Origin: Micromonospora sp. HM5-17
GTDB taxonomy: Bacteria; Actinomycetota; Actinomycetes; Mycobacteriales; Micromonosporaceae
Direction of reading: 5' to 3'
NCBI RefSeq assembly: GCF_003762835.1
Contig: NZ_RJWA01000002.1
Span: 310,001-374,000, forward strand
Length of the DNA: 64,000 nucleotides
The position numbers were made by a program, and so were the translations under genes. The notes below the pieces were generated by a model. It saw nothing but the letters and a program-made list of their open reading frames with translations. It made no database searches and had not been told where the DNA came from. Every line of letters starts with the position of its first letter. Position 1 is the first letter of the stretch. Positions 36,556 through 47,984 of the stretch are shown piece by piece.

Positions 36556-37140
36556 TCACAGTCCGGCCGCGGCGTCGTACCGGCGACGCAGGTCCGCCAT
36601 CTCCGACTCGCTCAACGCCTCCTTGGTCGCCTGCTCCTCGTAGGGGTCCGGGAACATCTCCCGGAGTCGGTCGATGAACCGGACCTCGGCGGTCGCCTCG
36701 ACGACCTGGATGCCGGGCGGGTCGGTCGACAGGTCCATGATCAGGGGACCGGCCAGCTTGACCGCCCAGTCCCACGGACGCTTCTGCTCGGCGACGCCGC
36801 AGAGGTGGAAGCCGTACACGGTCTTCACCTCGGCGAGGACGGTGGCGTTCGCCGGCTCGAAGCCGTACACGTGGACCCCGCAGACCACGGGCGCCTTGCC
36901 GCCCTCCGGCGTGTGGCTGGTCGCGGGGTGGTGTTCGTGGTGCTGGTGTGCGGTGGGGTCGGACTGTTCGAGCACGGTCCGCATCCGGGCGGTGATCTGG
37001 GCCTTCAGGTCCACCGGATCGGCCTCCGAGCCGCCGGCGTTGGCCAGGACGACCGCCGTGCCGGACACCGCCAGCAGGATGACCGCCACCCACACGAAGC
37101 GGTTGCGGTACCACCCCGCGATGCTCGTACGGGAGATCAT
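36556..37140 (-). CDS. Hypothetical membrane-anchored protein
   Basis: About 194 residues. One N-terminal transmembrane helix (NRFVWVAVILLAVSGTAVVL) is followed by an extracytoplasmic domain with a His-rich stretch (HQHHEHHPATSH) and two Cys (VVCGVHVYGFEP, YGFHLCGVAEQKRPWDW), which could be a disulfide or metal site. I chose ATG 37140 because GAGG lies 11 bp before it; a GTG 12 bp further up is possible. No family recognised. The His cluster might bind a metal, which is inference. Confidence 0.7.
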   Translation of the reverse strand: MISRTSIAGWYRNRFVWVAVILLAVSGTAVVLANAGGSEADPVDLKAQITARMRTVLEQSDPTAHQHHEHHPATSHTPEGGKAPVVCGVHVYGFEPANATVLAEVKTVYGFHLCGVAEQKRPWDWAVKLAGPLIMDLSTDPPGIQVVEATAEVRFIDRLREMFPDPYEEQATKEALSESEMADLRRRYDAAAGL

Positions 37141-37704
37141 GATTCGTAGCACCTCGCCGGTCTGGTCCGTCGGACCTCCGGTCCGGCCGTCGCTCGACCG
37201 GGACGACGTCCGTCGGACGGTTCTGCCTTGTCGGGACGGTGGCCGCGGTACGCGTCGCCACCTCGGTACGGGTCGGCGGGGACAGGTGGCCCGACGACCG
37301 GTCGGTGGACTCGCGTGGCGGCTGCCGCCCGCCCGGCACGCCGTGACACCGGTGCGCGGCCGGACCGATCACGGCGGGGTCGGATCGTGGCCGGATCGGC
37401 GCGCGACCGGAGACGACGGCGCGCGGATGGCGATCCGCCCGATGCCGGAGAGGCTGCCCGTGGTGCTCCCGGTTGGTGGTGCCCGTGCGCAGTGTGGTTG
37501 CCCCCACACCGCGGCGATATGAGCTATTCCACCACGCTCCCGGGATGGCGGCAACATTGACCGACGTCGTGGTCCGGGCGCCGGTGCCGCGCCCGGATGA
37601 CCTCGGAGGTAATCGACAGGGACCACGTGCCTGCGGGAGGGTTGCCCCGGCCGGCGGTACGGCGCGCGGGCCGTCCCGCCGATCCGATCCGAAGGGAGCA
37701 ATCC
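37141..37704. other. Intergenic region of about 560 bp
   Basis: No convincing gene on either strand; the open frames here have frame-noise composition. It holds the 5' regions of the divergent membrane protein and SnoaL-like gene. TTGACC at 37557-37562 has no matching -10. I see no repeats or RNA-like structure of note. Confidence 0.35.
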
Positions 37705-38067
37705 GTGGACTTTTCCAACCTCGTCGAGCGGTATTTCGCGCTCTGGAACGAGCCCGACGCCACGCGCCGGGCGGCGGCGATCGGCGTGCTCTTCGTCGCG
37801 GATGCGACCTACACCGACCCGCTCGCCGACGTCGCCGGGCATTCCGGACTCGCGGCGCTGGTCACCGGCGTCCGGGAGAAGTTCCCCGGCCTGGTGTTCC
37901 GGCCGACCGGGCTGGTCGACGGACACCACGACATCGTCCGGTTCGGGTGGCAACTCGTCCCGGCGGAGGGGGGCGAGCCGGTCGTGGTCGGCTTCGACGT
38001 CGCCCGGGTGGCCGCGGACGGCCGGATCAGGGCGGTCTACGGCTTCCTGGACCGGGTACCCGGCTGA
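37705..38067 (+). CDS. SnoaL-like (NTF2-fold) protein
   Basis: A 120-residue small protein from a GTG preceded by GAAGGGAG. The sequence VDFSNLVERYFALWNEPDAT, ATYTDPLADVAGHSGLAALV, HHDIVRFGWQLVP and GRIRAVYGFLDRVPG is typical of SnoaL-like/NTF2-fold proteins that bind or isomerise small hydrophobic molecules. It stands alone. A longer frame upstream is open but lacks conserved features. Confidence 0.85.
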   Translation: MDFSNLVERYFALWNEPDATRRAAAIGVLFVADATYTDPLADVAGHSGLAALVTGVREKFPGLVFRPTGLVDGHHDIVRFGWQLVPAEGGEPVVVGFDVARVAADGRIRAVYGFLDRVPG

Positions 38068-38282
38068 CCGCGACCGGGTGCGCCCGGCCGCGGACGCCGT
38101 GGTCCGGGTGAACCGGGGGAGACGGGCGGCGCGCCGACGGACACTCCGACGTCGGCGCGCCATCCACCCGCGGCCCGGCCGGGGTGGCGCCTCGGACCCG
38201 GTGGCCGTGGATGGGGCGGGGTGGAGACGCGGGCCGGTGGGTGGCTGCCGGTCCAGGCGCCGGACCAGGCAGGATGAGGGGC

Positions 38283-38861
38283 ATGACGCTCTCGCTGCCC
38301 ATCGCCGCCGAGGCCAACGACCTGCTTCGGCGCAGCCCGCTGGCGCTGCTGATCGGCATGGTTCTCGACCAGCAGGTCAGCATGGAGAAGGCCTTTGCCG
38401 GCCCGTACGAGCTGACGAGGCGGCTCGGCCACGAACCGGACGCGGCCGAGCTGGCCGACTACGACCCGGAGGCGCTGGTGGCGGTCTTCGCCGAGCGTCC
38501 CGCCCTGCACCGGTTTCCGAAGGCGATGGCGGCCCGGGTGCAGGAGGTGTGCCGCGTCCTCGTCGCGCGCTACGACGGCGACCCGAGCCGGCTCTGGTCG
38601 GAGGCGACCGACGGCGCCGACCTCCTCGCGCGGCTCACCGCACTGCCGGGGTTCGGCCGGCAGAAGGGCCAGATCTTCGTCGCCCTGCTCGGCAAGCGTC
38701 TCGGCGTCCAGCCGCCGGGCTGGCGTGAGGCGGCCGGGACGTACGGCGCGGAGGGCGTCTTCCACTCGATCGCGGACGTCACCGACGAGGCGTCGCTGGC
38801 CCGGGTCCGCGAGTACAAGCAGCAGGTGAAGGCATCCGCCAAGGAGCGCGCGACCGGCTGA
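38283..38861 (+). CDS. HhH-GPD-type base-excision DNA repair protein
   Basis: A 192-residue helical protein. It starts MTLSLPIAAEANDLLRRSPL, has LLIGMVLDQQVSMEKAFAGP (the QQ-containing helix of HhH-GPD glycosylases) and the helix-hairpin-helix LTALPGFGRQKGQIFVALLG. The segment after the hairpin (KRLGVQPPGWREAAG) lacks the usual catalytic VD-x-HV Asp, and no FeS Cys cluster is present, so it may not act as a conventional glycosylase. This short form is found in many actinobacteria. Confidence 0.85.
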   Translation: MTLSLPIAAEANDLLRRSPLALLIGMVLDQQVSMEKAFAGPYELTRRLGHEPDAAELADYDPEALVAVFAERPALHRFPKAMAARVQEVCRVLVARYDGDPSRLWSEATDGADLLARLTALPGFGRQKGQIFVALLGKRLGVQPPGWREAAGTYGAEGVFHSIADVTDEASLARVREYKQQVKASAKERATG

Positions 38862-39007
38862 GCGATCGCCGGCCCGTTCGGCCGGCGAGGGCCGTACCGT
38901 CGCCGGGTGCCGTCGGGATCCCTGGCCGGGGTGCGAGGATGGGAGGCGGCATCCCGGGACCGACGGTGTCCGGGATCGGATGCCCCTAGCTCCCGGGGAG
39001 GGCCGTG

Positions 39008-39364
39008 GTGAAGCGTCAGGCGTACCAGCCGATTCTGATCACCGACGCCGCACGTAGCCAGGACGACCAGCTGCGCAGCCGCGAACGCCGGTACCTCGTG
39101 ATGATGTCGATCCGGGCCGTCTGCATCATCGCCGGCGCCATCCTGGTCGGTGTCGAGGCACCACTCCTCTGGCTCTGGCTGCCGCTCTGCGTGGTCGGGA
39201 TGGTCCTGCTCCCCTGGCTGGCCGTGCTCCTCGCCAACGACCGTCCGCCGAAGGAGCAGCACCGGCTCGCCAACCGGCTGCGCCGCCGGCATGTCGCGGA
39301 GACCTCGCCGCGGGCGCTCGCAGCCGAGGAACGCCCGCACCGGATCATCGACGCCGAACCCTGA
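39008..39364 (+). CDS. DUF3099 family membrane protein
   Basis: About 118 residues. The cytoplasmic start is VKRQAYQPILITDAARSQDD, followed by two transmembrane helices (MMSIRAVCIIAGAILVGVEA and WLWLPLCVVGMVLLPWLAVL) and a basic tail (NRLRRRHVAET). It matches the actinobacterial DUF3099 family of unknown function. GTG-GTG start; the second lies 6 bp after GGAGG and was chosen. Confidence 0.9.
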   Translation: MKRQAYQPILITDAARSQDDQLRSRERRYLVMMSIRAVCIIAGAILVGVEAPLLWLWLPLCVVGMVLLPWLAVLLANDRPPKEQHRLANRLRRRHVAETSPRALAAEERPHRIIDAEP

Positions 39365-39445
39365 CCGACCGGGCGGAGCACGGGACCGCGGGAATCCGGG
39401 GCATCGGGGAACGGGGATGCGCCGGTGCCGGCGTACGGCCGGCGG

Positions 39446-40390
39446 TCAGCCGCGCCCGTCGGGGTTTCCGGGGTCGGGGCGGGCGCCGACCACGGCGACC
39501 GCGGCCGCGCCCAGCTCCGCCGCCCACCGCAGCGCCTCGGCCGGGCCGCGGCCGGTCACCCAGGCCGACAGCAGCCCGGCGGCGAACGCGTCCCCGGCTC
39601 CGGTCACGTCCCGCACCGGCACCCGCCGGGCGGCCGACTCGACCAGCACACCGTCCCGCTCGGCCCAGACCGACCCGGCGGCCCCGTTCTTCACCACGAC
39701 GTTGCGAGCCACCTCGGCGAGCCGCCGCGCCTGCGTCGCAGGCTTACCGGGGCCGGCCAGCACCGCCGCCTCGTCCGCGTTGGCGAGCAGCAGGTCGACC
39801 TCGCGGACCCAGTCCAGGAACGCCGCCGGGCCGAGCCGCCGCAGCGGCTCCGCGGAGGCCGCGTCCACGCTGGTGGTGAGGCCGCGGTCGCGCGCGGCGG
39901 CCAGCGCGGCCAGTCCGGCCGTCCGCGACCCGGCGTCGAGCAGCGGGTACGCCGACAGGTGCAGGTGCCCCGCGTCGGGTGCCGCGGCCAGTGCCCGCCC
40001 GATGTCGTCCGGGGTCAGCCGGAGGTTGGCGCCCCGTTCGGTGATCATGGTCCGTTCGCCGTCGTCGGCGAGCACGATCACCGTCCCCGTCGGCGCGTCC
40101 GGGCAGCGCCGCACCGCACACTGCACCCCCGCCCGGGTCAGTTCGGCGACCCGGGCATCGCCCGCGTCGTCCGTGCCGACGACCCCGACCAGGGTCACCG
40201 GATGCCCCCGCCAGGCGAGCCAGGCGGCGGTGTTGGCGGCCTGGCCGCCGCCGGCGAACCGGATGCCGGCCGGGGTGTCCGAGCCGGGCGCCAACCGATC
40301 CGCGAGCACGGCCACCACGTCGGTGACGATGTCGCCCACCACCAGGATCCGGGGCGGACGAGCGCCGGTCCTCCGGGCCGGGAGGTTCAT
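39446..40390 (-). CDS. psuK: PfkB-family carbohydrate kinase, probable pseudouridine kinase
   Basis: A 314-residue ribokinase-fold protein: N-terminal [20 protein letters not shown], substrate-site [23 protein letters not shown] site and catalytic Asp in [16 protein letters not shown]. Its ATG overlaps the stop of psuG (ATGA), so it acts on the same substrate. PsuK phosphorylates pseudouridine, and PsuG then splits off uracil. Substrate is inferred from this operon. Confidence 0.88.
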   Translation of the reverse strand: MNLPARRTGARPPRILVVGDIVTDVVAVLADRLAPGSDTPAGIRFAGGGQAANTAAWLAWRGHPVTLVGVVGTDDAGDARVAELTRAGVQCAVRRCPDAPTGTVIVLADDGERTMITERGANLRLTPDDIGRALAAAPDAGHLHLSAYPLLDAGSRTAGLAALAAARDRGLTTSVDAASAEPLRRLGPAAFLDWVREVDLLLANADEAAVLAGPGKPATQARRLAEVARNVVVKNGAAGSVWAERDGVLVESAARRVPVRDVTGAGDAFAAGLLSAWVTGRGPAEALRWAAELGAAAVAVVGARPDPGNPDGRG

Positions 40391-41304
40391 CCCCGGGCGG
40401 CGGCGACCGCGATCTGTGCCGCCAGCGCCGCGTTGCGCAGGATGATCCGGACGTTCACCGCCAGGCTGGCCCCCTCGGTGGCGGCGTGGAAGTGCGCCAA
40501 CAGGAACGGGGTGACGGCCTTGCCGGTGATTCCGTCCGCGGCCAACCGGGCCAGCCCCTCGGCCAGGGTGCGGTCGTGTAGCGCCGGGTCGAGCTGCTCG
40601 TCCGGCGGAAGCGGGTTCGCCACGACCAGGGCCCCCGCCGAGACGCCGTGCGCCGTCCGGGCCGCCAGCACGGCCGCGGCCTGCTCCGGCGACTCCACCG
40701 CCCAGTCCAGGTCGAAGCCGCCGTCGGTGACGAAGAAGCCGGGGAAGCGCCGGGTACGGTAGCCGACCACCGCCACGCCCAGCGTCTCCAGCCGCTCCAG
40801 CGTCGCCCCGACGTCGAGAATCGACTTCACCCCGGCGCAGACCACGGCGATCGGGGTACGGGCCAGCGTGACCAGGTCGGCGGACTCGTCGAAGGTCTGT
40901 GCCGCCTCCCGGTGCACCCCGCCCAGTCCCCCGGTGGCGAATACCCGGATGCCGGCCGCGGCGGCGACCGCGCTGGTCGCGGCGACCGTGGTCGCGCCGT
41001 CGGCGCCGGTCGCGGCGGCAACCGCCAGGTCCCGTACCGAGAGCTTCGCGACGCCGTCCGTGGTGGCCAGCCGGGTCAGCTGCGCGTCGTCGAGGCCGAC
41101 GATCAACTCGCCGCCGACCATGCCGATCGTCGCCGGCACCGCCCCGTTCTCCCGGACCGTCTGCTCGATCTCCCGGGCCACCCGCAGGTTGTCCGGTCGG
41201 GGCAGACCGTGGGAGACGATGGTGCTCTCGCAGGCGACAACGGGACGCCCGGCGCGGAGTGCGGCGGCCACCTCGGCGCCGTACCGGATCTGGAAATCGG
41301 TCAC
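40387..41304 (-). CDS. psuG: Pseudouridine-5'-phosphate glycosidase
   Basis: A 305-residue enzyme cleaving pseudouridine 5'-phosphate into uracil and ribose 5-phosphate. Signature stretches: [20 protein letters not shown], the metal/active-site region [40 protein letters not shown], and [20 protein letters not shown] with Lys. It is first in an operon with the kinase, together degrading pseudouridine from RNA turnover. The gene is divergent from the DUF3039 gene with about 75 bp between. Confidence 0.95.
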   Translation of the reverse strand: MTDFQIRYGAEVAAALRAGRPVVACESTIVSHGLPRPDNLRVAREIEQTVRENGAVPATIGMVGGELIVGLDDAQLTRLATTDGVAKLSVRDLAVAAATGADGATTVAATSAVAAAAGIRVFATGGLGGVHREAAQTFDESADLVTLARTPIAVVCAGVKSILDVGATLERLETLGVAVVGYRTRRFPGFFVTDGGFDLDWAVESPEQAAAVLAARTAHGVSAGALVVANPLPPDEQLDPALHDRTLAEGLARLAADGITGKAVTPFLLAHFHAATEGASLAVNVRIILRNAALAAQIAVAAARG

Positions 41305-41379
41305 GATCGCCTACCGTACGGGCTGCGCCGGGTGTCGCTTCCGGTGGACCACCCGGCAGTGACCTGCCAGACTGGAGGG

Positions 41380-41655
41380 GTGAGTACACCCGTCGCCCCC
41401 CAGAGCAGTGGCACCATCCTCGAACGGCCCGTGGAGCGTCCGTTCGAGCACGGTGACCACGAGCGCTTCGCGCACTACACCGCCAAGGACAAGCTGACCG
41501 AGGCTCTCGTGCTCGGTACGCCGGTCAAGGCGCTCTGCGGCAAGGTGTGGGTGCCGTCTCGGGATCCGAGTCGTTTCCCGGTCTGCCCGGAGTGCAAGGA
41601 GATCTTCGAGGACGACAACCGGTTCTACGACCCGGAGCCGAACCCGCAGCAGTAG
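41380..41655 (+). CDS. DUF3039 family protein
   Basis: A 91-residue protein with GTG start. The conserved part is HERFAHYTAKDKLTEALVLG, PVKALCGKVWVPSRDPSRFP and VCPECKEIFE, characteristic of DUF3039, with three Cys likely to bind zinc. It is restricted to actinobacteria and its function is unknown. GGAGGGG lies just before the start. Confidence 0.93.
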   Translation: MSTPVAPQSSGTILERPVERPFEHGDHERFAHYTAKDKLTEALVLGTPVKALCGKVWVPSRDPSRFPVCPECKEIFEDDNRFYDPEPNPQQ

Positions 41656-41819
41656 CCGAACCGCCGGGCCGACGGATCCGGGTGGTGGGGCCCACACCGG
41701 CCCGGGTCCGGCCCGGCGGATCTGCGCCCGTCTCGGCGGGCGTGGCGGGCGTCTCGTCTCTGGGCACCGGTGGCGGTTGCGGTGGTCGGTGCCTCCAACC
41801 GCCTCGTACGCTCCATCCG

Positions 41820-42449
41820 GTGACCGCCTCGACCGTGCTGCTCCTCGCCGACCTGCTCGGCGTCGCCGTCTTCGCCGCCTCTGGCGCCTCGGCGGCGGTG
41901 GCGAAACGGCTCGACCTCTTTGGGGTGGTCTTCGTCGGTTTCGTCGCCGCGTTGGGCGGGGGCATCCTCCGGGATCTGGTGATCGACAAGACCCCGCCGC
42001 TGGCCTTCGCCGACTGGCGGTACGCGGCCACCGCCGCCGTCGCCTCGGCCGCGGTCTTCTGGCTCCATCCCCAGCTCGCCCGCCTGCGTCCGACGGTGCT
42101 GGTGCTCGACGCGGCCGGGCTGGCCCTGTTCACCGTCACCGGTACCCGGGCCGCCCTGGCCGCCGGGGTGCCGGCGCTCGGTGCCTGCCTGGTCGGCATG
42201 CTCACCGGCATCGGTGGCGGCCTCGGCCGAGACCTGCTGACCGGGGAGATCCCGGTCGTGCTGCGTCGCGAGATCTACGCGGTGGCATCCCTGGGCGGCG
42301 CGGTCGCGGTGGTGGTCCTCGACTGGACCGGACTGGCCAACCCGGGGCTGCTGGTCACCGCCGCGCTGGTCGTCTTCGCCCTCCGCCTCGTGGCGCTGCG
42401 CCGCCGCTGGTCCGCGCCGGTGGCGCCGGGTGCGGCGCCGCCGCGCTGA
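41820..42449 (+). CDS. TRIC cation channel / YicG (UPF0126) family membrane protein
   Basis: A 209-residue protein with about seven transmembrane helices. Two internal repeats each carry the conserved Gly/Arg-Asp motif: FVAALGGGILRDLVIDKTPP and MLTGIGGGLGRDLLTGEIPV, as in the TRIC/YicG family. Members of related prokaryotic TRIC proteins are monovalent cation channels; earlier annotations call them glycine transporters. GTG start. No obvious operon partner. Confidence 0.92.
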   Translation: MTASTVLLLADLLGVAVFAASGASAAVAKRLDLFGVVFVGFVAALGGGILRDLVIDKTPPLAFADWRYAATAAVASAAVFWLHPQLARLRPTVLVLDAAGLALFTVTGTRAALAAGVPALGACLVGMLTGIGGGLGRDLLTGEIPVVLRREIYAVASLGGAVAVVVLDWTGLANPGLLVTAALVVFALRLVALRRRWSAPVAPGAAPPR

Positions 42450-42728
42450 CCGGGCTGGCCCCGCGCTCGCCGTCGCCGCTCGGGTGGGGGCTGCGGGGAC
42501 CGGCTGCCCCGACGCTCCCTCCCGGCCGTTCGGCGAGTCGGAGGACGGTCTCCGCGTCATCCTGACGTCGCGACTCGTGCGCGCAGACCCACGCGTCGGG
42601 CGCTCCCGTACCCGGACGTTTCGCGGCCGGATGTGACGGCCGTGCCGCTGGTGTCTCCTGGGTCGGTGGTGCTCTCCTGGTTATGCTGATATGGCCTTCG
42701 CGCTCGTTCCGGCCGCGGAGGCGTTTTC

Positions 42729-44498
42729 GTGTGGGGGTCGGATCTCTTCGTTCGAGGGGAGTGTTTCTGCGTGGGAGCCCCGCTGCCGGCCATCGAATCG
42801 TTCCCCGCGCTGCGTGCCTGGCAGCGCAAGGCGTTGGTGGAGTACCTGCGACGTCGCTCCGAGAACTTCCTGGCGGTCGCGACACCCGGCGCGGGAAAGA
42901 CGACCTTCGCACTGCGCATCGCGGCCGAACTGCTCGTCGACGGGACCGTCGAGGCGGTGACCGTGGTCGCCCCGACCGAGCACCTGAAGACCCAGTGGGC
43001 CGCGGCCGCCGCCCGGGTGGGGATCCAGCTCGACGCCGCGTTCCGCAACGCCGACCTGCACTCGTCGGCGGACTTCCACGGGGCGGTGGTGACCTACGCG
43101 CAGGTCGGGATGGCCCCGCAGGTGCACCGCCGTCGGACGATGACCCGGCGGACGCTGGTGATCCTGGACGAGATCCACCACGCCGGGGACTCCCGCTCCT
43201 GGGGCGACGGCATCAAGGCCGCGTTCGAACCCGCGGTGCGACGCCTCATGCTGACGGGTACGCCGTTCCGGTCCGACGACAACCCGATCCCGTTCGTGAC
43301 GTACGAGCGCGGCGGCGACGGCCTCCTGCGGTCCCGGGCCGACGCCGTGTACGGCTACTCGGACGCGCTCGCCGACGGCGTCGTACGTCCGGTGATCTTC
43401 CTCGCCTACTCGGGCGAGACCCGGTGGCGGACCAGCGCCGGGGACGAGCTGGCGGCCCGGCTCGGCGAGCCGATGACCCAGGACATGATCGCCCAGGCGT
43501 GGCGGACCGCGCTCGACCCGGCCGGGGACTGGATGCCGCAGGTGCTGCGGGCGGCCGACGCCCGGTTGCAGGTGCTGCGGACGGGCGGGATGACCGACGC
43601 GGGCGGCCTGGTGATCGCCAGCGACCAGCAGGCCGCGCGGTCGTACGCCCGGCTCATCGAGCGACTGACCGGGGAGAAGGCGGTGGTGGTCCTCTCGGAC
43701 GACCAGGGGGCCTCGGAGCGGATCGCGGCCTTCTCCGCCTCGGACCAGCGGTGGCTGGTCGCGGTGCGGATGGTCTCGGAGGGGGTCGACATCCCCCGGC
43801 TGGCGGTGGGGGTGTACGCGACGAGCGCCTCCACGCCGTTGTTCTTCGCCCAGGCGATCGGCCGGTTCGTGCGGGCCCGCCGACCCGGGGAGACCGCCTC
43901 GATCTTCCTGCCGAGCGTGCCGCACCTGCTCAGCCTGGCCAGCGAGATGGAGGCGCAGCGGGACCACGTACTGGGCGAGCCGAAACGGCGGGAGGGGTTC
44001 GACGACGACCTGCTGGCGCGGGCGCAGCGTACGGAGCGGGCGAGCGGCGAGCTGGAGAAGCGGTTCGAGGCGCTCTCCGCGACCGCCGAACTCGACCAGG
44101 TGATATTCGACGGGGCGTCCTTCGGCACCGCCGCGCAGGCGGGGACCCCCGAGGAGGAGGAGTATCTCGGGCTGCCCGGGCTGTTGACCGCGGAGCAGGT
44201 GGCGACGCTGTTGAGCAAGCGTCAGGCGGAGCAACTGGCCGCGCAGCGTCGGCGGCGCCAGACCGGCGCCGAGGCCACGCCGCCACCGCAGCCGGCGGCC
44301 CGGCCGCTCACCGCGGCGGAGCGCCGGATCCGCCTGCGGCGCCAACTCAACGCCCTGGTCGCGGCGCACCACCACCGCACCGGACTGCCGCACGGCAAGA
44401 TCCATGCCGAACTGCGCCGCCGCTGTGGGGGGCCGCCGAGCGCCCAGGCGACGATCGAGCAGCTCGAGGAGCGGATCGCCACGGTCCAGAGTCTCTGA
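42729..44498 (+). CDS. DEAD/DEAH box helicase (SF2, XPB/UvrB-like)
   Basis: About 589 residues from GTG. Helicase motifs: I ATPGAGKTT (near residue 51), II DEIHH, III LTGTPFRSDDNP, and C-terminal motifs EGVDIPRLAVGVYATSAS and QAIGRFVRARR. A C-terminal extension rich in Arg/Gln/Ala ends in a short helical domain (RRQLNALVAAHHHRTG, QATIEQLEERIATV). The first 20 residues are not conserved in style, and a start at the GTG near 42771 (VGAPLPAIES) is possible. This form occurs across actinobacteria; the role is probably DNA repair or RNA/DNA remodelling. Confidence 0.9.
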   Translation: MWGSDLFVRGECFCVGAPLPAIESFPALRAWQRKALVEYLRRRSENFLAVATPGAGKTTFALRIAAELLVDGTVEAVTVVAPTEHLKTQWAAAAARVGIQLDAAFRNADLHSSADFHGAVVTYAQVGMAPQVHRRRTMTRRTLVILDEIHHAGDSRSWGDGIKAAFEPAVRRLMLTGTPFRSDDNPIPFVTYERGGDGLLRSRADAVYGYSDALADGVVRPVIFLAYSGETRWRTSAGDELAARLGEPMTQDMIAQAWRTALDPAGDWMPQVLRAADARLQVLRTGGMTDAGGLVIASDQQAARSYARLIERLTGEKAVVVLSDDQGASERIAAFSASDQRWLVAVRMVSEGVDIPRLAVGVYATSASTPLFFAQAIGRFVRARRPGETASIFLPSVPHLLSLASEMEAQRDHVLGEPKRREGFDDDLLARAQRTERASGELEKRFEALSATAELDQVIFDGASFGTAAQAGTPEEEEYLGLPGLLTAEQVATLLSKRQAEQLAAQRRRRQTGAEATPPPQPAARPLTAAERRIRLRRQLNALVAAHHHRTGLPHGKIHAELRRRCGGPPSAQATIEQLEERIATVQSL

Positions 44499-44619
44499 GC
44501 CGGCGGATTCCCCGTGCCGGCGCCGGCCGGCCGAGGGGCGGCCCGGGTGAACTCCTTGACCACCTCGGTCGCTCGCACGGGCACCACGCTCCGCGACCCG
44601 AGGAGACCCTGCCATACAG

Positions 44620-44656
44620 ACGGTCGGAGGTGCCCGGTGTGGGCACCTCCGACCGT
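44620..44656. terminator. Strong hairpin terminator
   Basis: ACGGTCGGAGGTGCCC (44620-44635) pairs perfectly over 16 bp with GGGCACCTCCGACCGT (44641-44656), loop GGTGT, followed by TGTGTGCTGTTTCT. It serves the helicase and, on the other strand, the DUF7455 gene. Confidence 0.85.
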
Positions 44657-44697
44657 TGTGTGCTGTTTCTATTTATTTCGCCATTAGTTGGTGCTAT

Positions 44698-44931
44698 CTA
44701 GTTCGCCATCAGTTCGGCGCCACGCCAGGTGAATTCCGGGTCAGTCGCGTAGCGCACCGTGATCTTGACCAGCTCCTCGGCGTACTTGTTCGCGTGATGC
44801 CCACAGAACACCAGCTCACTCCCACCCGCGAGGGTGACCCGGAGCTTGCCGGCGGCGTTGCAGCGGTCGCACCGTTCATCGGCGGCTGGGGGAGCCACCG
44901 TCTCGGGCGGCGGCGTGAGGGTTGGGGTCAT
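44698..44931 (-). CDS. Small DUF7455-type zinc-ribbon-like protein
   Basis: About 77 residues. It has a Pro/Thr-rich N-terminus and the core ERCDRCNAAGKLRVTLAGGS, LVFCGHHANKYAEELVKI, in which CxxC plus C-x-x-H suggests a zinc site. It is a common small actinobacterial protein next to sigA, of unknown function. The ATG at 44931 follows AGGAGGAAGG and was preferred to the start 11 codons upstream. Confidence 0.85.
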   Translation of the reverse strand: MTPTLTPPPETVAPPAADERCDRCNAAGKLRVTLAGGSELVFCGHHANKYAEELVKITVRYATDPEFTWRGAELMAN

Positions 44932-45177
44932 CGCCTTCCTCCTGCGGTCGTCACCGATGAACACTCTCGTCGGTCATTGCTCACCTATCGTGTAACACCC
45001 TCGTGGGTTGTGGCCTTCCCAGTGTGCCCCTCGGGGAGCGATGTCACACGTGGTAGAGACAGTGTGCCGTGCCACCAGGGTGCCACGTCAACGATCACCC
45101 GGGGGGAACCGATTGGGCAGCGTCGGGTGATGTACGTTCAGTATTTGATCTATTACGGTTGGTTGACTATCCCCGGT

Positions 45178-46857
<1,680 letters not shown>

Positions 46858-47159
46858 GAATGACCTTCCGGAGGCGATGAGCGAGCACGGCCGGTTTTCG
46901 GCCAGCGCAGCGCGAAGCGTCGCGCCGGGCCGATGTGGTTGAGGGACCCCCGTGTCCCGGGCCGGCCGGTGCTCGGCGGTCCGTGGCGCGTGGGCAGGCG
47001 TGAATTGTAACGCCGTCTGCGGCGATCATCCCGCGCCGCACGCCGGAGACCACGCCGGAGGCGCGGTCCGGGGCTACCGAGTCGGTGCATGTGTGAAGTT
47101 TGTAAGGATGATACTCGCGGCGGGGGCGTCACGTCACAGACGTGCGGGAAGGGGACGTC
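46858..47159. promoter_or_regulatory. Divergent regulatory region between sigA and the inositol-phosphatase gene
   Basis: A gene-free region of about 300 bp. On the minus strand TACAAT (47004-47009) is a good -10 for sigA, without an obvious -35. The AT-richer segment TTTGTAAGGATGATACTCG near 47099-47117 precedes the rightward gene. No other feature seen. Confidence 0.35.
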
Positions 47160-47984
47160 ATGCAGGTAGGTACTCCGGCTCCGGACGAGCTGCTGAAGGT
47201 GGCGGTCGAGATCGTCCGGCAGGCGGCCGACACCGCCCGGCGGATGCGGGCCGAGGGAGTGTCCGGAATCGCCACCAAGAGCACCGCGACCGACGTGGTC
47301 ACCGCCGCCGACCGGGCGGTCGAGCGGGAGGTGGTGGCGACGCTGCGGAGCCTCCGGCCCGGGGACGCGGTGTTGGGCGAGGAGTACGGCGACTCCGACG
47401 TCGCGGTGTCCGGCGGCCCGGGAGTCGTCCGGTGGATCCTCGACCCGATCGACGGCACCGTGAACTACCTGTACGGCCTCCCCCACTACGCGGTCTCCCT
47501 GGCCGCAGAGGTCGACGGTCAGGTGGTTGCCGGGGTGGTCCGCAACGCGGCCACGGGCGACGAGTGGACCGCCACCCGGGGTGGGGGCGCCTACCGGGAG
47601 GGCCGGCGGCTGCGCGGCTCCACCGAGACCGATCTCGGCCAGGCACTGGTCGCCACCGGCTTCGGGTACGACGCGGCGCGCCGCACCCACCAGGCGGGCG
47701 TGCTGAACAGGTTGATCGCCCACGTGCGGGACATCCGCCGGTACGGCGCCGCCTCGCTCGACCTCTGCATGGCCGCGGAGGGCCTGGTCGACGCGTACTA
47801 CGAGCGCGGGCTCAACCTCTGGGACCACGCCGCCGGCGGCCTGATCGCGACCGAGGCGGGCCTGCGGGTCGGCGGTCTGAACGGGGCCGGACCCGGTCCC
47901 GACCTGGTCATCGCCGCGCCTCCGGCGCTGTTCGGCCCGCTCCACGACCACCTGGCCCGGTGCGGCGCCACGGATGGGCCGTAG
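47160..47984 (+). CDS. suhB: Inositol monophosphatase family protein (SuhB-like)
   Basis: A 274-residue Mg2+-dependent phosphatase. Motifs of the family: DVVTAADRAVEREVVATLRS, GEEYG (Glu ligand), the metal-binding WILDPIDGTVNYLYGLPHYA and the C-terminal LWDHAAGGLIATEAGLRV with the third Asp. It dephosphorylates inositol 1-phosphate or related sugar phosphates, needed for phosphatidylinositol and mycothiol in actinobacteria. The ATG at 47160 follows AAGGGGAC. It sits divergent from sigA as in M. tuberculosis. Confidence 0.93.
   Translation: MQVGTPAPDELLKVAVEIVRQAADTARRMRAEGVSGIATKSTATDVVTAADRAVEREVVATLRSLRPGDAVLGEEYGDSDVAVSGGPGVVRWILDPIDGTVNYLYGLPHYAVSLAAEVDGQVVAGVVRNAATGDEWTATRGGGAYREGRRLRGSTETDLGQALVATGFGYDAARRTHQAGVLNRLIAHVRDIRRYGAASLDLCMAAEGLVDAYYERGLNLWDHAAGGLIATEAGLRVGGLNGAGPGPDLVIAAPPALFGPLHDHLARCGATDGP

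Noticed and set aside
42729-44498. The helicase as part of an anti-phage defence island
   Set aside because: No methylase, nuclease or other defence genes are adjacent, and this helicase form is widespread in actinobacterial core genomes.
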